Assembly (NCBI RefSeq): GCF_001593955.1
Contig: NZ_LTAZ01000013.1
Span: 124,001 to 188,000 of the forward strand
DNA length: 64,000 nt
Source: Halalkalicoccus paucihalophilus
GTDB lineage: Archaea > Halobacteriota > Halobacteria > Halobacteriales > Halalkalicoccaceae
Direction of reading: 5' to 3'
Positions 25,383 to 35,276 of this stretch are shown here, piece after piece; the stretch's first letter is position 1, and each line of letters begins with the position of its first letter. Made by a program: the position numbers and the translations under genes. A model generated the notes under the pieces. It saw nothing but the letters and a program-made list of their open reading frames with translations. It did not search any database and had not been told where the DNA came from.

Positions 25383-26570
25383 TCAGTCCAGCGCGTAGCT
25401 CAGGGCATTGGTGGCCTTGTTTCCCGCTCCGGTGTTGATAATGAGAATTTCGTCATCCTCGTCCAGTTTGCCATCCTCGGCCATTTGCATGGCCGCCGCT
25501 AAAGCCGCACCGGGTTCGACACACATCTCGATGCCAGCGTGTCGCGCGGCCGCCAGTGCACCCTCGAGGGCCTCGCTATCGGAGACGGCGACGCCGGTGC
25601 CGCCGGTCTCGTAGACGGCCTCGAGTATCCAGGGCGAGGCGCCGGGATCCGGAACTTCGATCCCGCGGCCGATAGACTCGGGACAGTCCCAGGCTTCGTG
25701 TTCGTCGCGGTGTTCCTCGATGGCTTGGACGACCGGCGCACAGCCTGTCGATTGGGCGACGTGGAGGCTGGGCGGCGTCTCATCCTCGAGCCAGCCCATC
25801 TCGGCGAGTTCCTGGTAGGCCTTCCAAATGCCGATCAGGCCGACGCCGCCGCCGGTTGGGTAGAAGATCTCGTCGGGGCTATCCCAGTCGTATTGCTCGA
25901 AGATCTCCAGCCCCATCGTCTTCTTGCCTTCGTGTCTGAACGGCGTCTGGAAGGTCGCGACCGTGTACCAGCCGTTGTCGTCACGCAGCTCGCCGAATGT
26001 GCCGCCAGCCTTGTCGAGTTTCCCGTCGGCGAGATGGAGGTCCGCCCCGTGAGCCTCGACCATCGTCTTCTGAATATCGTTCGATTGATAGTTGAGGACG
26101 ACGGTGCAGTCGATACCCGCTCGAGCGGTGTACGCAGAGGCGGCCTGCCCGGCGTTGCCAGCCGACGGGATGGCGACCTCCGGGATGCCCTGCTGGCAAG
26201 CCCCGGAGACTGAGGCCGACGCTCCGCGGTCTTTGAACGTGTTCGTCGGGTTCTGTCCCTCGTCCTTAATCGCAACGCGGGCGACGCCCATCTCCTCGGC
26301 GAGTTTCGGACACTCCACAATGGGGGTGTTTCCCTCGCCCATCGAGACGATGTCGTCCGTATCGAGGATGGGAAGGAGTTCGCGGTACTTCCACATCGAC
26401 CCGTTCCGGGATTCGATCTCGTCACGGGAGACCTCGACGTCGTGGTAGTCGTACTGCGGGTCGAGGATGCCCCCGCATTCCGGGCAGGGAAACTCGGTGT
26501 GCTCTAAGTCGTAGGTCGAGCCACAGTCGTAGCACTCGAAGTGGCTGACAACGCTGTTCGTTTGAGTCAC
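25383..26570 (-). CDS. Threonine synthase-like PLP enzyme
   Basis: 395 residues, GTG start. An N-terminal zinc-ribbon-like part (CYDCGSTYDL and CPECGG) precedes the fold-type II PLP domain. The PLP lysine is in NPTNTFKDRGASAS and a glycine-rich phosphate loop is in SAGNAGQAASAY. The order matches threonine synthase, which makes L-threonine from O-phosphohomoserine. Such ThrC paralogs also act as other beta-replacement or lyase enzymes, and its location among sugar genes leaves room for this. Convergent with the dehydrogenase gene; divergent from the Gfo6-type gene. Confidence 0.75.
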   Translation of the reverse strand: MTQTNSVVSHFECYDCGSTYDLEHTEFPCPECGGILDPQYDYHDVEVSRDEIESRNGSMWKYRELLPILDTDDIVSMGEGNTPIVECPKLAEEMGVARVAIKDEGQNPTNTFKDRGASASVSGACQQGIPEVAIPSAGNAGQAASAYTARAGIDCTVVLNYQSNDIQKTMVEAHGADLHLADGKLDKAGGTFGELRDDNGWYTVATFQTPFRHEGKKTMGLEIFEQYDWDSPDEIFYPTGGGVGLIGIWKAYQELAEMGWLEDETPPSLHVAQSTGCAPVVQAIEEHRDEHEAWDCPESIGRGIEVPDPGASPWILEAVYETGGTGVAVSDSEALEGALAAARHAGIEMCVEPGAALAAAMQMAEDGKLDEDDEILIINTGAGNKATNALSYALD

Positions 26571-26669
26571 AGTATCATAGTCGAATCCGTCGTATCATGT
26601 AAAAAAGGTTCTGGTCGAGACGATTTCCGCCGCCTAGAATTTAATAGAGCGCGTTCAGTGGGTGTAGGC

Positions 26670-27755
26670 ATGGACCTCGAGACAGCAATTGGTAACGGCT
26701 GTGCGCGCGACTGGGAGACGGTCGACCCGAAGGACATCGATCCGGTTCGATTCGCGGTGATCGGACTCGGCTGGTTTACCAAAGGACGGGCGTTGCCTGC
26801 CCTCGAGGCAAGCGAGCGGTGCGTTCCCTCGGTGCTGGTCAGCGGCTCCGCCGGGAAAGCGCAGACGCTCGCCGACGACACGGACGGAGCGATCCGCGGG
26901 ATCACGTACGACCAGTTCCACGACGGCGTCGCCAGCGACGCCTACGACGCGGTTTATATCGTCACCCCGAACGCCCTCCACCTTGAGTACGTCGAGACCG
27001 CCGCCGCTCAGGGCAAGCACGTCCTCTGTGAGAAGCCGATGGAGCGCTCAAGCGAGCGCGCCCGCGAACTCGAGAGCGTCGCCACTAGCGCGGGTGTCGA
27101 GTTGATGATCGCCTACCGGATGCACACCGAACCCGCCGTTCGCCGGGCCCGCGAACTCGTTGAGGACGGCTACGTCGGGACGCCGATGGCCGTCGACGGC
27201 GAGATGTCACAGCGCCTGCTCGACCGAATCAACCCCGACCCGGACCAGTGGCGACTCAACGAGGAGCTCGCGGGCGGCGGCGCACTCTTCGACATCGGTA
27301 TTTATCCCCTCAACACCGCTCGCTTCCTTCTCAACATGGATCCGGTCGCGGTCACGGGGACCACTTCAAGCACCCACGACGCGTTCGACGATGTCGACGA
27401 GACGGTTTCGTTCGCACTCCGGTTCCCCAACAGCGTGACCGGGCGGTGTTACGCCAGCCACAACGCCCGTCAGGCCAGTTCGATCACGGTAACGGGAACG
27501 GAGGGACAGGTCCGCGTCGAACCCGCGTTTTTCCAGGACCAGCGCCGTACCCTCCACGTCTCACGCGGGGACGGGCGCGCCTCGATTGAACTCGATCCAG
27601 TCGATCAGATGCTTGAGGAGTTCGATTACTTTGCCGACCGGGTACGCGGGAGCGCGGAACTGTACCCGGACGGCGAGCACGGAATCGATGACATGGAAAT
27701 CATGGAGACGATCTACGAGGGGGCGGAGGGAGGGCGGTGGATCTCGCTCAAGTGA
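26670..27755 (+). CDS. Gfo/Idh/MocA sugar dehydrogenase, Gfo6/D-xylose dehydrogenase type
   Basis: 361 residues from ATG 26670. The N-terminal Rossmann fold reads RFAVIGLGWFTKGRALPALE; CEKPMERS is the conserved EKP motif with the catalytic-site Lys; ALFDIGIYPLNTARFLL carries the DxxxH-like catalytic region (Asp, with Tyr in the following turn). This is the Gfo6/XacA group that oxidises D-xylose (and glucose) with NADP+ to the lactone in Haloarcula and Haloferax. A TATA box TTTAATA at 26640-26646 suggests a leaderless transcript. Alpha-xylosidase, dehydratase and aldolase genes nearby support the xylose role. Confidence 0.8.
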   Translation: MDLETAIGNGCARDWETVDPKDIDPVRFAVIGLGWFTKGRALPALEASERCVPSVLVSGSAGKAQTLADDTDGAIRGITYDQFHDGVASDAYDAVYIVTPNALHLEYVETAAAQGKHVLCEKPMERSSERARELESVATSAGVELMIAYRMHTEPAVRRARELVEDGYVGTPMAVDGEMSQRLLDRINPDPDQWRLNEELAGGGALFDIGIYPLNTARFLLNMDPVAVTGTTSSTHDAFDDVDETVSFALRFPNSVTGRCYASHNARQASSITVTGTEGQVRVEPAFFQDQRRTLHVSRGDGRASIELDPVDQMLEEFDYFADRVRGSAELYPDGEHGIDDMEIMETIYEGAEGGRWISLK

Positions 27756-27790
27756 CGGAAAAGGTTCGATGCCGTAGTCTGGGACCCCGA

Positions 27791-27985
27791 CCTAAACGTC
27801 CGTGAATCCCTGGTGGAATACAACGAGTTTCTCTTGCGAGAAGTGTTCGGCCGCGTACTTGATTCCCTCCTTTCCGATTGTGAAGTCCTTAATCCGCCGT
27901 AGGACATGTGGTCCGCCCGGATCCCACGGAGTATATTAATGTTGACACCGCCGACGTCGATCTTATTACTCACGATATACTTGAC
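27791..27985 (-). pseudogene. Aldehyde dehydrogenase, C-terminal fragment
   Basis: The minus strand reads SNKIDVGGVNINILRGIRAD, HMSYGGLRIKDFTIGKEGIK (through one frameshift) and YAAEHFSQEKLVVFH. It matches the last ~60 residues of the intact aldehyde dehydrogenase at 31181-32641. Nothing of the catalytic domain remains. It points to a second, lost copy. Confidence 0.75.
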
Positions 27986-28229
27986 GCTCATCTCGTCGTC
28001 TCCGTCTGATTCTTTCTCCGTGATGAGTACCTTCACCTCCCTGTGTTTCGAGACATGCAGCTTCTTCGTCCAGATGTGGTCCACGTCGCCGTTGACGGTG
28101 CGTGGCTGCGTGGTGATGCGCTGGTATCCTCGACGTCTACGTCCACGAACCGAATGTGTCGACGCGGAATCTTCACTTGAAATTCTGAGACCGACTGAAC
28201 GCGGTGTCAAGATCTTCTACGAACACAAC

Positions 28230-28660
28230 CGTCTCCTAGGTGTCCTGATAGCACGCACTGTATATGAGGAGACGCAAAAATTTGAGCAGGTGGTCCACTA
28301 TGAGGGCACATCGCGATCAGGCCTTCCTGAGGCCGTCACATCACCGTAGCCACCATGGCTACGAAGACGAACGGTTTCAACCCACTGTCTTCGAGTTCGT
28401 CGACGAGCGTGCGGAGGATTACAGGCATATCGTGGATCTCCTTGGAGCCGGCGGTGATGCCGACCTCCAAACCGGGTGCAAGGACAGTGATCTCCTCAAT
28501 CTCGGCCAGTGCGTTCGCGGCCGCCGTCCGCAGATCGTCGGTCCTCGGGGGACCGCGATCGTGCACGGCGCGCGCAAACAGGGAAAGTCTTCCGGGTCGA
28601 TGTCGTTGACGGCTCCGAGCGCATCGGAATCGGGCGATTGGAACATCAATTTTACCTTGG
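28230..28660 (-). pseudogene. LarA-like (lactate racemase domain) protein, N-terminal fragment
   Basis: The minus strand gives DPEDFPCLRAPCTIAV, then in another frame TDDLRTAAANALAEIEEITV, GLEVGITAGSKEIHDMPVIL and LVDELEDSGLKPFVFVAM. The GSREI..P.I... and PFI.PAMGSHG pattern is that of the LarA/DUF2088 family (nickel-pincer lactate racemases and relatives). Frameshifts and loss of the rest make it a relic. It overlaps the 3' end of the alpha-xylosidase gene by a few bases. Confidence 0.6.
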
Positions 28661-31054
28661 ATTTACGTGAACGGTCTCCGCTTCGGCGTCGTAGCTCCAT
28701 TTGCCCTCTCCAGGAGCCCCGTCGACGTGTTCGCAGTTCGCCCCGTTCGTACGGACGGCGTCCGGTACGCGCTCGACATCAACGATTTTGACTTGGAAGA
28801 TTTGCGTTCTCTCTCCGGAGTCGATCGAGATATCTATTTCTCCCTCAAGAATCGAGCAGCCGACGTCCACGAACTCGTCACAATCCTCGTCGTAGAAGTC
28901 GAAAGACGTCTGCGTATCGCCGCGCGCTGCCGGCGTGACCCTGAGCGTCACTTCATCTGGAGTCCCCTCCTCGACCGTTTGGGAGCTCTCGTGCAGCGGA
29001 AGGACGCTCTCTGCTCGTACGAACAGCGGCATCTGGTCCAGCGGAACCTCCCGGCGCAGCGTCTGTCCGCCGTCGTACCGCTCACCGGTCCAGTAGTCGG
29101 CCCAGTCGTCGCCGTCTGGGAGGTAGATGTCGACGCGACCAGACTCATCGAAGACCGGTGCGACGAGCAACTCCTCGCCAAGGAGGTACTGGAGGTCAAC
29201 ATCGCTGACGGACGGGTCATTCTGATACTCGAGCACGAGCGGACGGACCACTGGTAGCCCCGTTTCGCGGGCGGCGGCTGCGTACGAGTAGAGGTACGAC
29301 AACAGCCGATACCGGAGTCGAGCGAACTTCTTGAAGATCCGGACGGCCTCCTCACCGAATGCCCACGGTTCGCGCGGCGTCGTCCCGTGACAGCGGGCGT
29401 GACTCGATAGCAGACCGAACTGCGACCAGCGAACGTACACCTCCTCCGACGGTGTCCCCCGGAATCCGCCGATATCGTGGCTCCAGAACGGGAAGCCCGA
29501 CAGCGAGAGACTCAGTCCGCCGCGAAGTGCGGAGGCCATCCCACTGAAGGAGGTCTGGGCGTCCCCGCCCCAGTACATCGGGAATCGTTGATTCCCGATC
29601 CAGGCCGACCGTCCCCACACGAGCGCCTCGTCCCGGCCGTTGACGTCCGCGATCGCCTCGTAGACCGCCTCGTTGTACAGGAAAGGATAGAAGTTGTGCA
29701 TCGGTTTGCCGGTTAACCCATTAGCAAACGCCGCGTCGGCCGGGATCCCCTCCCCGTAATCTGTCTTGAATACGTCGACGCCCATCTCGACCAGCCGGCG
29801 GTGCTTGTCCTTCCACCACTCGACCGCGTCGGGATGCGTGAAGTCGACGATGGCGCCCCGATAGTCGCCTTGGCAGAGGTTGTCCATGACGTACGGCGAC
29901 CCGGTCCCGTCCGTGACGAAGTAGCCGCCCTCGCGACCCTCCTCGAATGCCGTCGAGCCAACGGGAACGTATGGGTGTTCCCACAGCGAGAGGTGGAACC
30001 CCTCCTCACGTAACTTTTCGATCATTCCCTCCGGATCAGGGAACTGATTGGTATCCCATTCGAGGTCACAGGAGCGGAAGTCTCGCATCCAGAACGGATC
30101 TAGATGGACGACGTCACAGGGGATTTCTCGGTCGCGGAGTTCGGCCGTGATCTCTTCGAGGTGTTCCCTGGATTCGTATCCCAGTCGCGACATCCAGACG
30201 CCGAAACTCCACTTTGGCGGCATATCGACGCGACCGCTCATCACCGTGTACTCCTGGAGAATCTCCTTGAACGAAGGGTCGCAAAAGAACACGAACGCGA
30301 ACGTGTCGTCGTGCACGTTGATCGTGGCGCTGGCCGTCGTTGTCTTCCCGAGATCGTACTCGACTTTGTTCGTCGTGTCGACCAAGAGGCCGTATCCTCT
30401 CGTCGAGAGGTGAAATGGAACGTTCTTGTAGGAGTTCTCCGTTTCGGTCCCGTACGGTTCGACCGTCCAGGACGTGATTTCCCGGCCGCGCTTGTTGAAC
30501 TCGACGAACTTCTCGCCGAGACCGTACACGCCTTCATCGGGTGCCAGGTCCAACGCCGTGCCGGTCGTCGCAACCTTGTCGGGACCGGCGTCGTCGACGA
30601 CCTCACTGAATCCCAGTGGCTCGACGCGGAGGTCGCCGTGGACGTCGATGTCCTCGCGCTGTTCCTCGAAAAGAATAGTCCCGTCTGGTTCGGTCACCGC
30701 GAACGACCACTCCTCGAGTCCGATGACGACGCGCAGAGCCGATGTCTCGACGCGTAGTTCACCGTTCGTCTCGGTAACATCGAGTTCGATGTCGTCACGG
30801 ATCGCGGCCTCGTTGAGGTCGTTCAGCGTTTCGGTCGCTCCCACTTCGGGATTCGCCCGGAACTCGAACCGGAAGGTCGATGGGTTGTAAAATTCTAGAG
30901 TGACGGGGACCGTCCGCCCTCCGGCGCCCTCGTTGGCGTTTTCCCGATACTTCCAGTCGGTCGCCGTGAACTCATCGTCGATACAGCAATCGAGCGTCAC
31001 GGAATCGGACGTGTATGCGTAGTCAGCTACACCCACGACTGTTGTTCTCTGCAT
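28652..31054 (-). CDS. Alpha-xylosidase, glycoside hydrolase family 31
   Basis: 800 residues from MQRTTVVGVADY. Family GH31 order: beta-sandwich N-domain with GVYGLGEKFVEFNKRG (~residues 195-210), the (beta/alpha)8 barrel with FGVWMSRLGYESREHLEE, the nucleophile motif VFKTDYGEGIP (Asp near 430) and FWSHDIGGFRG, then C-terminal beta domains. KTDYGE at the nucleophile is typical of the alpha-xylosidase (YicI/XylS) branch rather than alpha-glucosidases. It has no signal peptide, so it acts in the cytoplasm on imported alpha-xylosides such as isoprimeverose. A TATA box CTATAAATC lies ~27 nt upstream on the minus strand (31080-31088). Confidence 0.87.
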   Translation of the reverse strand: MQRTTVVGVADYAYTSDSVTLDCCIDDEFTATDWKYRENANEGAGGRTVPVTLEFYNPSTFRFEFRANPEVGATETLNDLNEAAIRDDIELDVTETNGELRVETSALRVVIGLEEWSFAVTEPDGTILFEEQREDIDVHGDLRVEPLGFSEVVDDAGPDKVATTGTALDLAPDEGVYGLGEKFVEFNKRGREITSWTVEPYGTETENSYKNVPFHLSTRGYGLLVDTTNKVEYDLGKTTTASATINVHDDTFAFVFFCDPSFKEILQEYTVMSGRVDMPPKWSFGVWMSRLGYESREHLEEITAELRDREIPCDVVHLDPFWMRDFRSCDLEWDTNQFPDPEGMIEKLREEGFHLSLWEHPYVPVGSTAFEEGREGGYFVTDGTGSPYVMDNLCQGDYRGAIVDFTHPDAVEWWKDKHRRLVEMGVDVFKTDYGEGIPADAAFANGLTGKPMHNFYPFLYNEAVYEAIADVNGRDEALVWGRSAWIGNQRFPMYWGGDAQTSFSGMASALRGGLSLSLSGFPFWSHDIGGFRGTPSEEVYVRWSQFGLLSSHARCHGTTPREPWAFGEEAVRIFKKFARLRYRLLSYLYSYAAAARETGLPVVRPLVLEYQNDPSVSDVDLQYLLGEELLVAPVFDESGRVDIYLPDGDDWADYWTGERYDGGQTLRREVPLDQMPLFVRAESVLPLHESSQTVEEGTPDEVTLRVTPAARGDTQTSFDFYDEDCDEFVDVGCSILEGEIDISIDSGERTQIFQVKIVDVERVPDAVRTNGANCEHVDGAPGEGKWSYDAEAETVHVNPR

Positions 31055-31180
31055 GTTCAGTTTCGTACATCCCACCGATTTATAGCTTGCGTGTAATTCG
31101 CGCTCATCTCGGTTACGTTTACGGAGCCGAAAGCAGCGCACGAAAGTTGGGGTGACCAGCTTCTATCGCGGGCGCCGGCC

Positions 31181-32641
31181 TCAGGCGTTCTTGCCGGCGT
31201 GGAAGCCGACGATTTTCTCGCGGGTGAAGTGCTCGACGGCGTATTTGATCCCCTCCTTGCCTTTGCCGGAGTCTTTGAACCCGCCGTAGGGCATGTGGTC
31301 GGTCCGGAACCCTGAGACGGTGTTGACGTTGACGCCGCCGGCGTCGATTTCGTTGGCAGCGCGCTTGGCGCGGTCGATGTCCTGCGTGAAGATGCCCGCT
31401 TCCAGGCCGTACTCGGTGTTGTTGGCCTGTTCGATCGCCTCATCGAAGTCCGCGACGGTGATGACTGGCACCAGCGGCCCGAACACCTCCTCGGCGGCAG
31501 CAGGCATCTCTGGGGTAACTCCCGACAGCACTGTGGGCTCGAACTTGCGGCCCTCGTAGTCGCCGCCGCACTCGACGGTCGCGCCAGCCGCGACGGTCTC
31601 CTCGAAAATGCGCTGGACTTTCTCGGCGGCGTCGTCGTCGATCAGCGCGGCGATGTCGGTCTCCTCATCGAACGGGTCACCCGGCGTGAGCGTCTGGGCC
31701 TGCCCGACTAATGCGGCGACGAGTTCGTCTTCAACGGTCTTGTGGACGAGTACGCGCTCGACGCTGTTGCAGACCTGGCCGGCGTTCGAGCAGGCCCCAC
31801 CGATCAGTTGTACGGCAGCTTCCTTAACGTCGGCGTCCTCCCAGACGATCGTGGGGTCGTTGCCGCCCAGCTCAAGGGTGACCTCCTTCATGCCGCTGTT
31901 GTTGGCAATGTACTTGCCGACGGCCGTCGAGCCGGTAAAGGAGATGGCTTCGACCTCCTCAGATTCCAGGAAGACGTCGCCGACGGTGCTCCCGCTCCCG
32001 GTGACGACATTCACGAGCCCGTCAGGGGCGCCGACCTCCTCGGCGGCCTGATCGAGGTACTCGAACAGACGGATCGACACCAGTGGCGTGTTCGTCGCTG
32101 GCTTGCCGACGACAGCGTTGCCGGCCGCCAGCGCGGGGCCGATCTTATGGACCATCAGGTTCAGCGGGAAGTTAAACGGCGTGACCGCTGCGACAACCCC
32201 TAACGGCTCGCGCTGGGTGAACGCGTGAGTGCGGTCAAACCCACGCTGGGCATCCATCGGGACGTACTCACCGAACATCCGTTTTGCCTCCTCGCCCGAC
32301 AGTCGTAGAGTCTGGATCGCCCGGTCGACTTCGCCGCGGGCTTCGGTGATAGGCTTGCCCTGCTCGGCGGTCATCAGCTGGGCCATCTCTTCGACCTCTT
32401 TCTCCAGAAGTTCGGCGGTGCGATAGAGCAGTTCGTACCGCTCGTAAGCCGACAGTTCAGAGGCCTCGGCGGCCCGGTCGGCGGCGGCGACCGCCTGCTG
32501 GACCTGCTGTTCGGAAGCAATTGGAACTGAGCCGACGACCTCACCGTCGTAGGGATGGACCACGTCGGCGCGCTCGTCGGCGTCGATCCACTCGCCGTTA
32601 ACGAGCATCTTCTCGTCGTGAATTTCGATTTCGACGCTCAT
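31181..32641 (-). CDS. NAD(P)-dependent aldehyde dehydrogenase
   Basis: 486 residues from MSVEIEIHDEKML. All class features are present: FNFPLNLMVHKIGPALAAGN (cofactor site), FTGSTAVGKYI, the general base Glu in TLELGGNDP, and the catalytic Cys near residue 291 in NAGQVCNSVERV. In haloarchaeal pentose oxidation an enzyme of this type (2-oxoglutarate semialdehyde dehydrogenase) makes the final 2-oxoglutarate; in a Dahms-type route it would oxidise glycolaldehyde. Context cannot decide between them. It lies just upstream of alpha-xylosidase on the same strand, so co-transcription is possible, though each has its own TATA-like box. Confidence 0.85.
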   Translation of the reverse strand: MSVEIEIHDEKMLVNGEWIDADERADVVHPYDGEVVGSVPIASEQQVQQAVAAADRAAEASELSAYERYELLYRTAELLEKEVEEMAQLMTAEQGKPITEARGEVDRAIQTLRLSGEEAKRMFGEYVPMDAQRGFDRTHAFTQREPLGVVAAVTPFNFPLNLMVHKIGPALAAGNAVVGKPATNTPLVSIRLFEYLDQAAEEVGAPDGLVNVVTGSGSTVGDVFLESEEVEAISFTGSTAVGKYIANNSGMKEVTLELGGNDPTIVWEDADVKEAAVQLIGGACSNAGQVCNSVERVLVHKTVEDELVAALVGQAQTLTPGDPFDEETDIAALIDDDAAEKVQRIFEETVAAGATVECGGDYEGRKFEPTVLSGVTPEMPAAAEEVFGPLVPVITVADFDEAIEQANNTEYGLEAGIFTQDIDRAKRAANEIDAGGVNVNTVSGFRTDHMPYGGFKDSGKGKEGIKYAVEHFTREKIVGFHAGKNA

Positions 32642-32804
32642 AGTGTTCGATCGAGACATGTTTCGCCGATTCTCATAAACGTTTGTATCTGCCGTGTTTT
32701 CGAAATGAACCAAAATCGAATCGCATGCTCGCCGTCCCTTATGCTACTACTGTCGAATACGTTTAACCCAAACATTTTTATCTCACATTAGCAACCAACT
32801 ACTC

Positions 32805-33689
32805 ATGCAACTTGAGGGGACAGTCTGTCCTATACCGACGCCAACGACCGGGCAGAACGTCGACACGAGCGCACTCGCGAAGTATACGACGCATCTCGTC
32901 GACAGCGGAATCCACGGGCTCTTTCCCTGTGGATCGATCGGCGAGTTCTCCAGCCTATCACGATCACAGCGCTTGCACGTGCTAGAGACAGTAGCCGAAC
33001 GAGCTGACGACATTCCGGTTCTCGCGGGCTGTGGACACACGAGCATAGAGGACGTACGGGACCACGTTGATGACGCCGCCGGGGCAGGGGCTGACGCCGC
33101 GGTCGTCGTTACACCGTACTACCTGAGCACGAACCAGCACGGACTCCAGCGCTTTTTTGACGTGATCGCCGACGACAGTCCGCTGCCGGTCGTACTCTAC
33201 AACATCCCGGCATTGACTGGCGAAGGACTCTCCGTCGATCTGGTCACACGTCTCGCCGAGCATCCGAACATCGTCGGTCTTAAGGACACCTCTGGCGACC
33301 TTACGTTTCTCTACGACATCGTGGAAGCGACGCCCTCGTCGTTTGATATCTTCCAAGGTGCCTCAGAACTCGCAATCGCGTCGCTCGATGCCGGCGCCGA
33401 CGGTCTCATCGCCGGGCCGGCGAACGTGTTTCCCCGACCAGTCGCGCAGCTGCACGACAGCTACCGGGCGGACAACCGTGCTCGAGCTAACCAGATCATG
33501 AACGCTGTCGTCAATCCCGTCGTCAGCGCCATGAACGATCTGCCGACCGCAGCCGCGATCAAATACCTTGTCTCACTCAGCGGCTACGACATCGGCGAGC
33601 CGCTACCGCCTCTTCCACAACTCAGCGACGCACAGCGCGAGGCGCTCGATCGGTGTTACGAGTCTGTCCAGGCGTCAGTGGTACCGTAA
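32805..33689 (+). CDS. DapA-family 2-keto-3-deoxy sugar acid aldolase or dehydratase
   Basis: 294 residues, the standard size of the DHDPS/N-acetylneuraminate lyase family. The Schiff-base lysine is Lys160 (VGLKDTSGD) and the catalytic Tyr is Tyr132 (VVLYNIPA); GSIGEFSSLS is the carboxylate-binding loop. In this family KDG aldolase, KDX aldolase and L-KDA dehydratase share these residues. With a sugar dehydrogenase and an enolase-type dehydratase nearby, a 2-keto-3-deoxypentonate is a likely substrate. TATA (TTTTTATC, 32775-32782) suggests a leaderless start. Divergent from the aldehyde dehydrogenase gene. Confidence 0.8.
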   Translation: MQLEGTVCPIPTPTTGQNVDTSALAKYTTHLVDSGIHGLFPCGSIGEFSSLSRSQRLHVLETVAERADDIPVLAGCGHTSIEDVRDHVDDAAGAGADAAVVVTPYYLSTNQHGLQRFFDVIADDSPLPVVLYNIPALTGEGLSVDLVTRLAEHPNIVGLKDTSGDLTFLYDIVEATPSSFDIFQGASELAIASLDAGADGLIAGPANVFPRPVAQLHDSYRADNRARANQIMNAVVNPVVSAMNDLPTAAAIKYLVSLSGYDIGEPLPPLPQLSDAQREALDRCYESVQASVVP

Positions 33690-33860
33690 CGATCATCTCT
33701 TTCTGTAGTCGTGACGCTCGAGGAGAGCGGTTTCCGAAACGGGAAGATGAGTGGCCCGGCCCTGTCCGTAATAGGTGGAGTGACCGATCGCGCTGGCAAC
33801 CGTTTGCTCGCAGAACTAGGTCTTCGATCAGATGAGCCGATACAACGACGGACGGCGCAA

Positions 33861-35147
33861 TTAGCCGTTGTTGATCTCGCTATCGATCTCCGACTGCGCA
33901 TCGTCAAGTGCCTGCTGGGGCGTCTTCTCTTGAACGAGCGCGGTGTTTGCTTGTGTGTACACAATCTCAGAGAACGTCGGGTACTGTGCGATTCCCGGAC
34001 GAACACGCGTACTCTGGAGGCTCTCCGAGAAGGTGCCGAGCAGTGGGAATTCCTCTCGGATCGACTCGTCCTCGAAGACGCCTTGATGAACAGGTAAACG
34101 GCTGAACTCGGTTGCGAGTTCCCGTTGGACCTCCTCGCTGGCCATGTAACTCGCAAAGCGCTGGGCGGCCTCCTTGTTCTCGGAGTACTCGTTGATGAAG
34201 ATGTTCCAGCCGCCCAGACACGAGTTGTCCACGTCCGGATAGTCCTCGTGGGTAGGGAGCGGTGTGACATCGAAGCTTCCCTGGACGGGCGAACCGTCCT
34301 CGTTCATCACGTTGACCGCGTAGGGCCAGTTGCGCATGAACAGCGTATTGCCGTTCTGGAATGTCTGCCGGTTCTGATCGGTGTTGCTCGACGGAACGTT
34401 TCCCGGTGTGACGCCGTACTCATGGATCAGGTCGACAGCGTGCTGAAGTGCCTGGACGCCCTTGTCCGTGTTGACCTGCAACCCTCCGTCCTGTTCAACT
34501 GTTCCGTCCATTCCCCAGAGCCAATTGAGCCACATGATTGTCAGTCCCTCGTTCGCGCCGCCCTGCCAAATGTATCCGTTGTCGATCTCGTCGTCTTGCT
34601 GCATGACGTCTTGGGCGGTGTTCACGAGTTCCATGTAGGTCTCCGGCGGCTCGTACCCGTATTCTTCGAGCTTGTCGCTCCGGTAGTACAGCGCGTTGGC
34701 GTCCGTGTAGAGGGGCATGCCATAGAGCGTCCCGTCGATCGTGGCGGCCTCGACAGGCGTCTCGAGCATCGCATCGGTGTGGTTCTCCGGATCCTCTATC
34801 TCGGTGATCCAGCCGTTCTCGACGAACTCGGCGGGCCAGATGACGTCCATCTGCCCAACGTCGAAGTCGTTCGCCTGGCCGACGAACTGGTTGATGTAGT
34901 ACTCGCGGCTCGATGCCGATTGTGCCGGAGTCTGCTGGTGTTCGACGCTGGTCTCCGGGTACTGCTCCTGAAATCGTGGGAGGAACTCAGAGGCTTCACC
35001 GTCGAACGTCCCCAAGTGAACGAATTTGAGGTTCCCGGAGCCGTCGCCACCGTTGCCATTACCGCCTCCGCCAAGGCACCCTGCCAGAGCGGCGACACTG
35101 CCTAGCGCAGTCGCTTTGATAAACTTCCGCCTGGTATCGTTTGGCAT
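33861..35147 (-). CDS. ABC transporter sugar-binding lipoprotein
   Basis: 428 residues. A Tat-type signal (DTRRKFIKATALGSVAAL) ends in the lipobox LAGC, followed by a Gly/Asn-rich linker typical of haloarchaeal surface lipoproteins. The mature part has the family 1 solute-binding pattern (FQEQYPETSVEHQQT; IDGTLYGMPLYTDANALYYR; KEAAQRFASYMASEE). It would capture an oligosaccharide or sugar outside the cell for the two permeases at 36896-38741 and the ATPase at 40620. It is on the opposite strand to them, with its own promoter region containing an inverted repeat. Confidence 0.85.
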   Translation of the reverse strand: MPNDTRRKFIKATALGSVAALAGCLGGGGNGNGGDGSGNLKFVHLGTFDGEASEFLPRFQEQYPETSVEHQQTPAQSASSREYYINQFVGQANDFDVGQMDVIWPAEFVENGWITEIEDPENHTDAMLETPVEAATIDGTLYGMPLYTDANALYYRSDKLEEYGYEPPETYMELVNTAQDVMQQDDEIDNGYIWQGGANEGLTIMWLNWLWGMDGTVEQDGGLQVNTDKGVQALQHAVDLIHEYGVTPGNVPSSNTDQNRQTFQNGNTLFMRNWPYAVNVMNEDGSPVQGSFDVTPLPTHEDYPDVDNSCLGGWNIFINEYSENKEAAQRFASYMASEEVQRELATEFSRLPVHQGVFEDESIREEFPLLGTFSESLQSTRVRPGIAQYPTFSEIVYTQANTALVQEKTPQQALDDAQSEIDSEINNG

Positions 35148-35178
35148 ACAGAGTCATACTTCGGAGATGTGGCTAATA

Positions 35179-35202
35179 ATCCTTGCTATTGTTCACAAGG
35201 AT
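35179..35202. promoter_or_regulatory. Inverted repeat in the binding-protein promoter
   Basis: ATCCTTG (35179-35185) and CAAGGAT (35196-35202), 10-bp spacer, lie 30-55 bp upstream of the binding-protein start and beside a T-rich TATA-like stretch (35210-35220). A candidate operator, possibly for the IclR-type regulator; not shown. Confidence 0.4.
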
Positions 35203-35276
35203 CTCGGAAACTAATAAAAAAAGTCGGAACGGACCACAGTGACCACGGCTCAAGAAGTGAGCTACGAGGACCAACG

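Noticed and set aside
34125..35105. 326-codon open frame opposite the sugar-binding protein
   Set aside because: Antisense shadow; the minus-strand protein has a clear Tat lipoprotein signal and family motifs.
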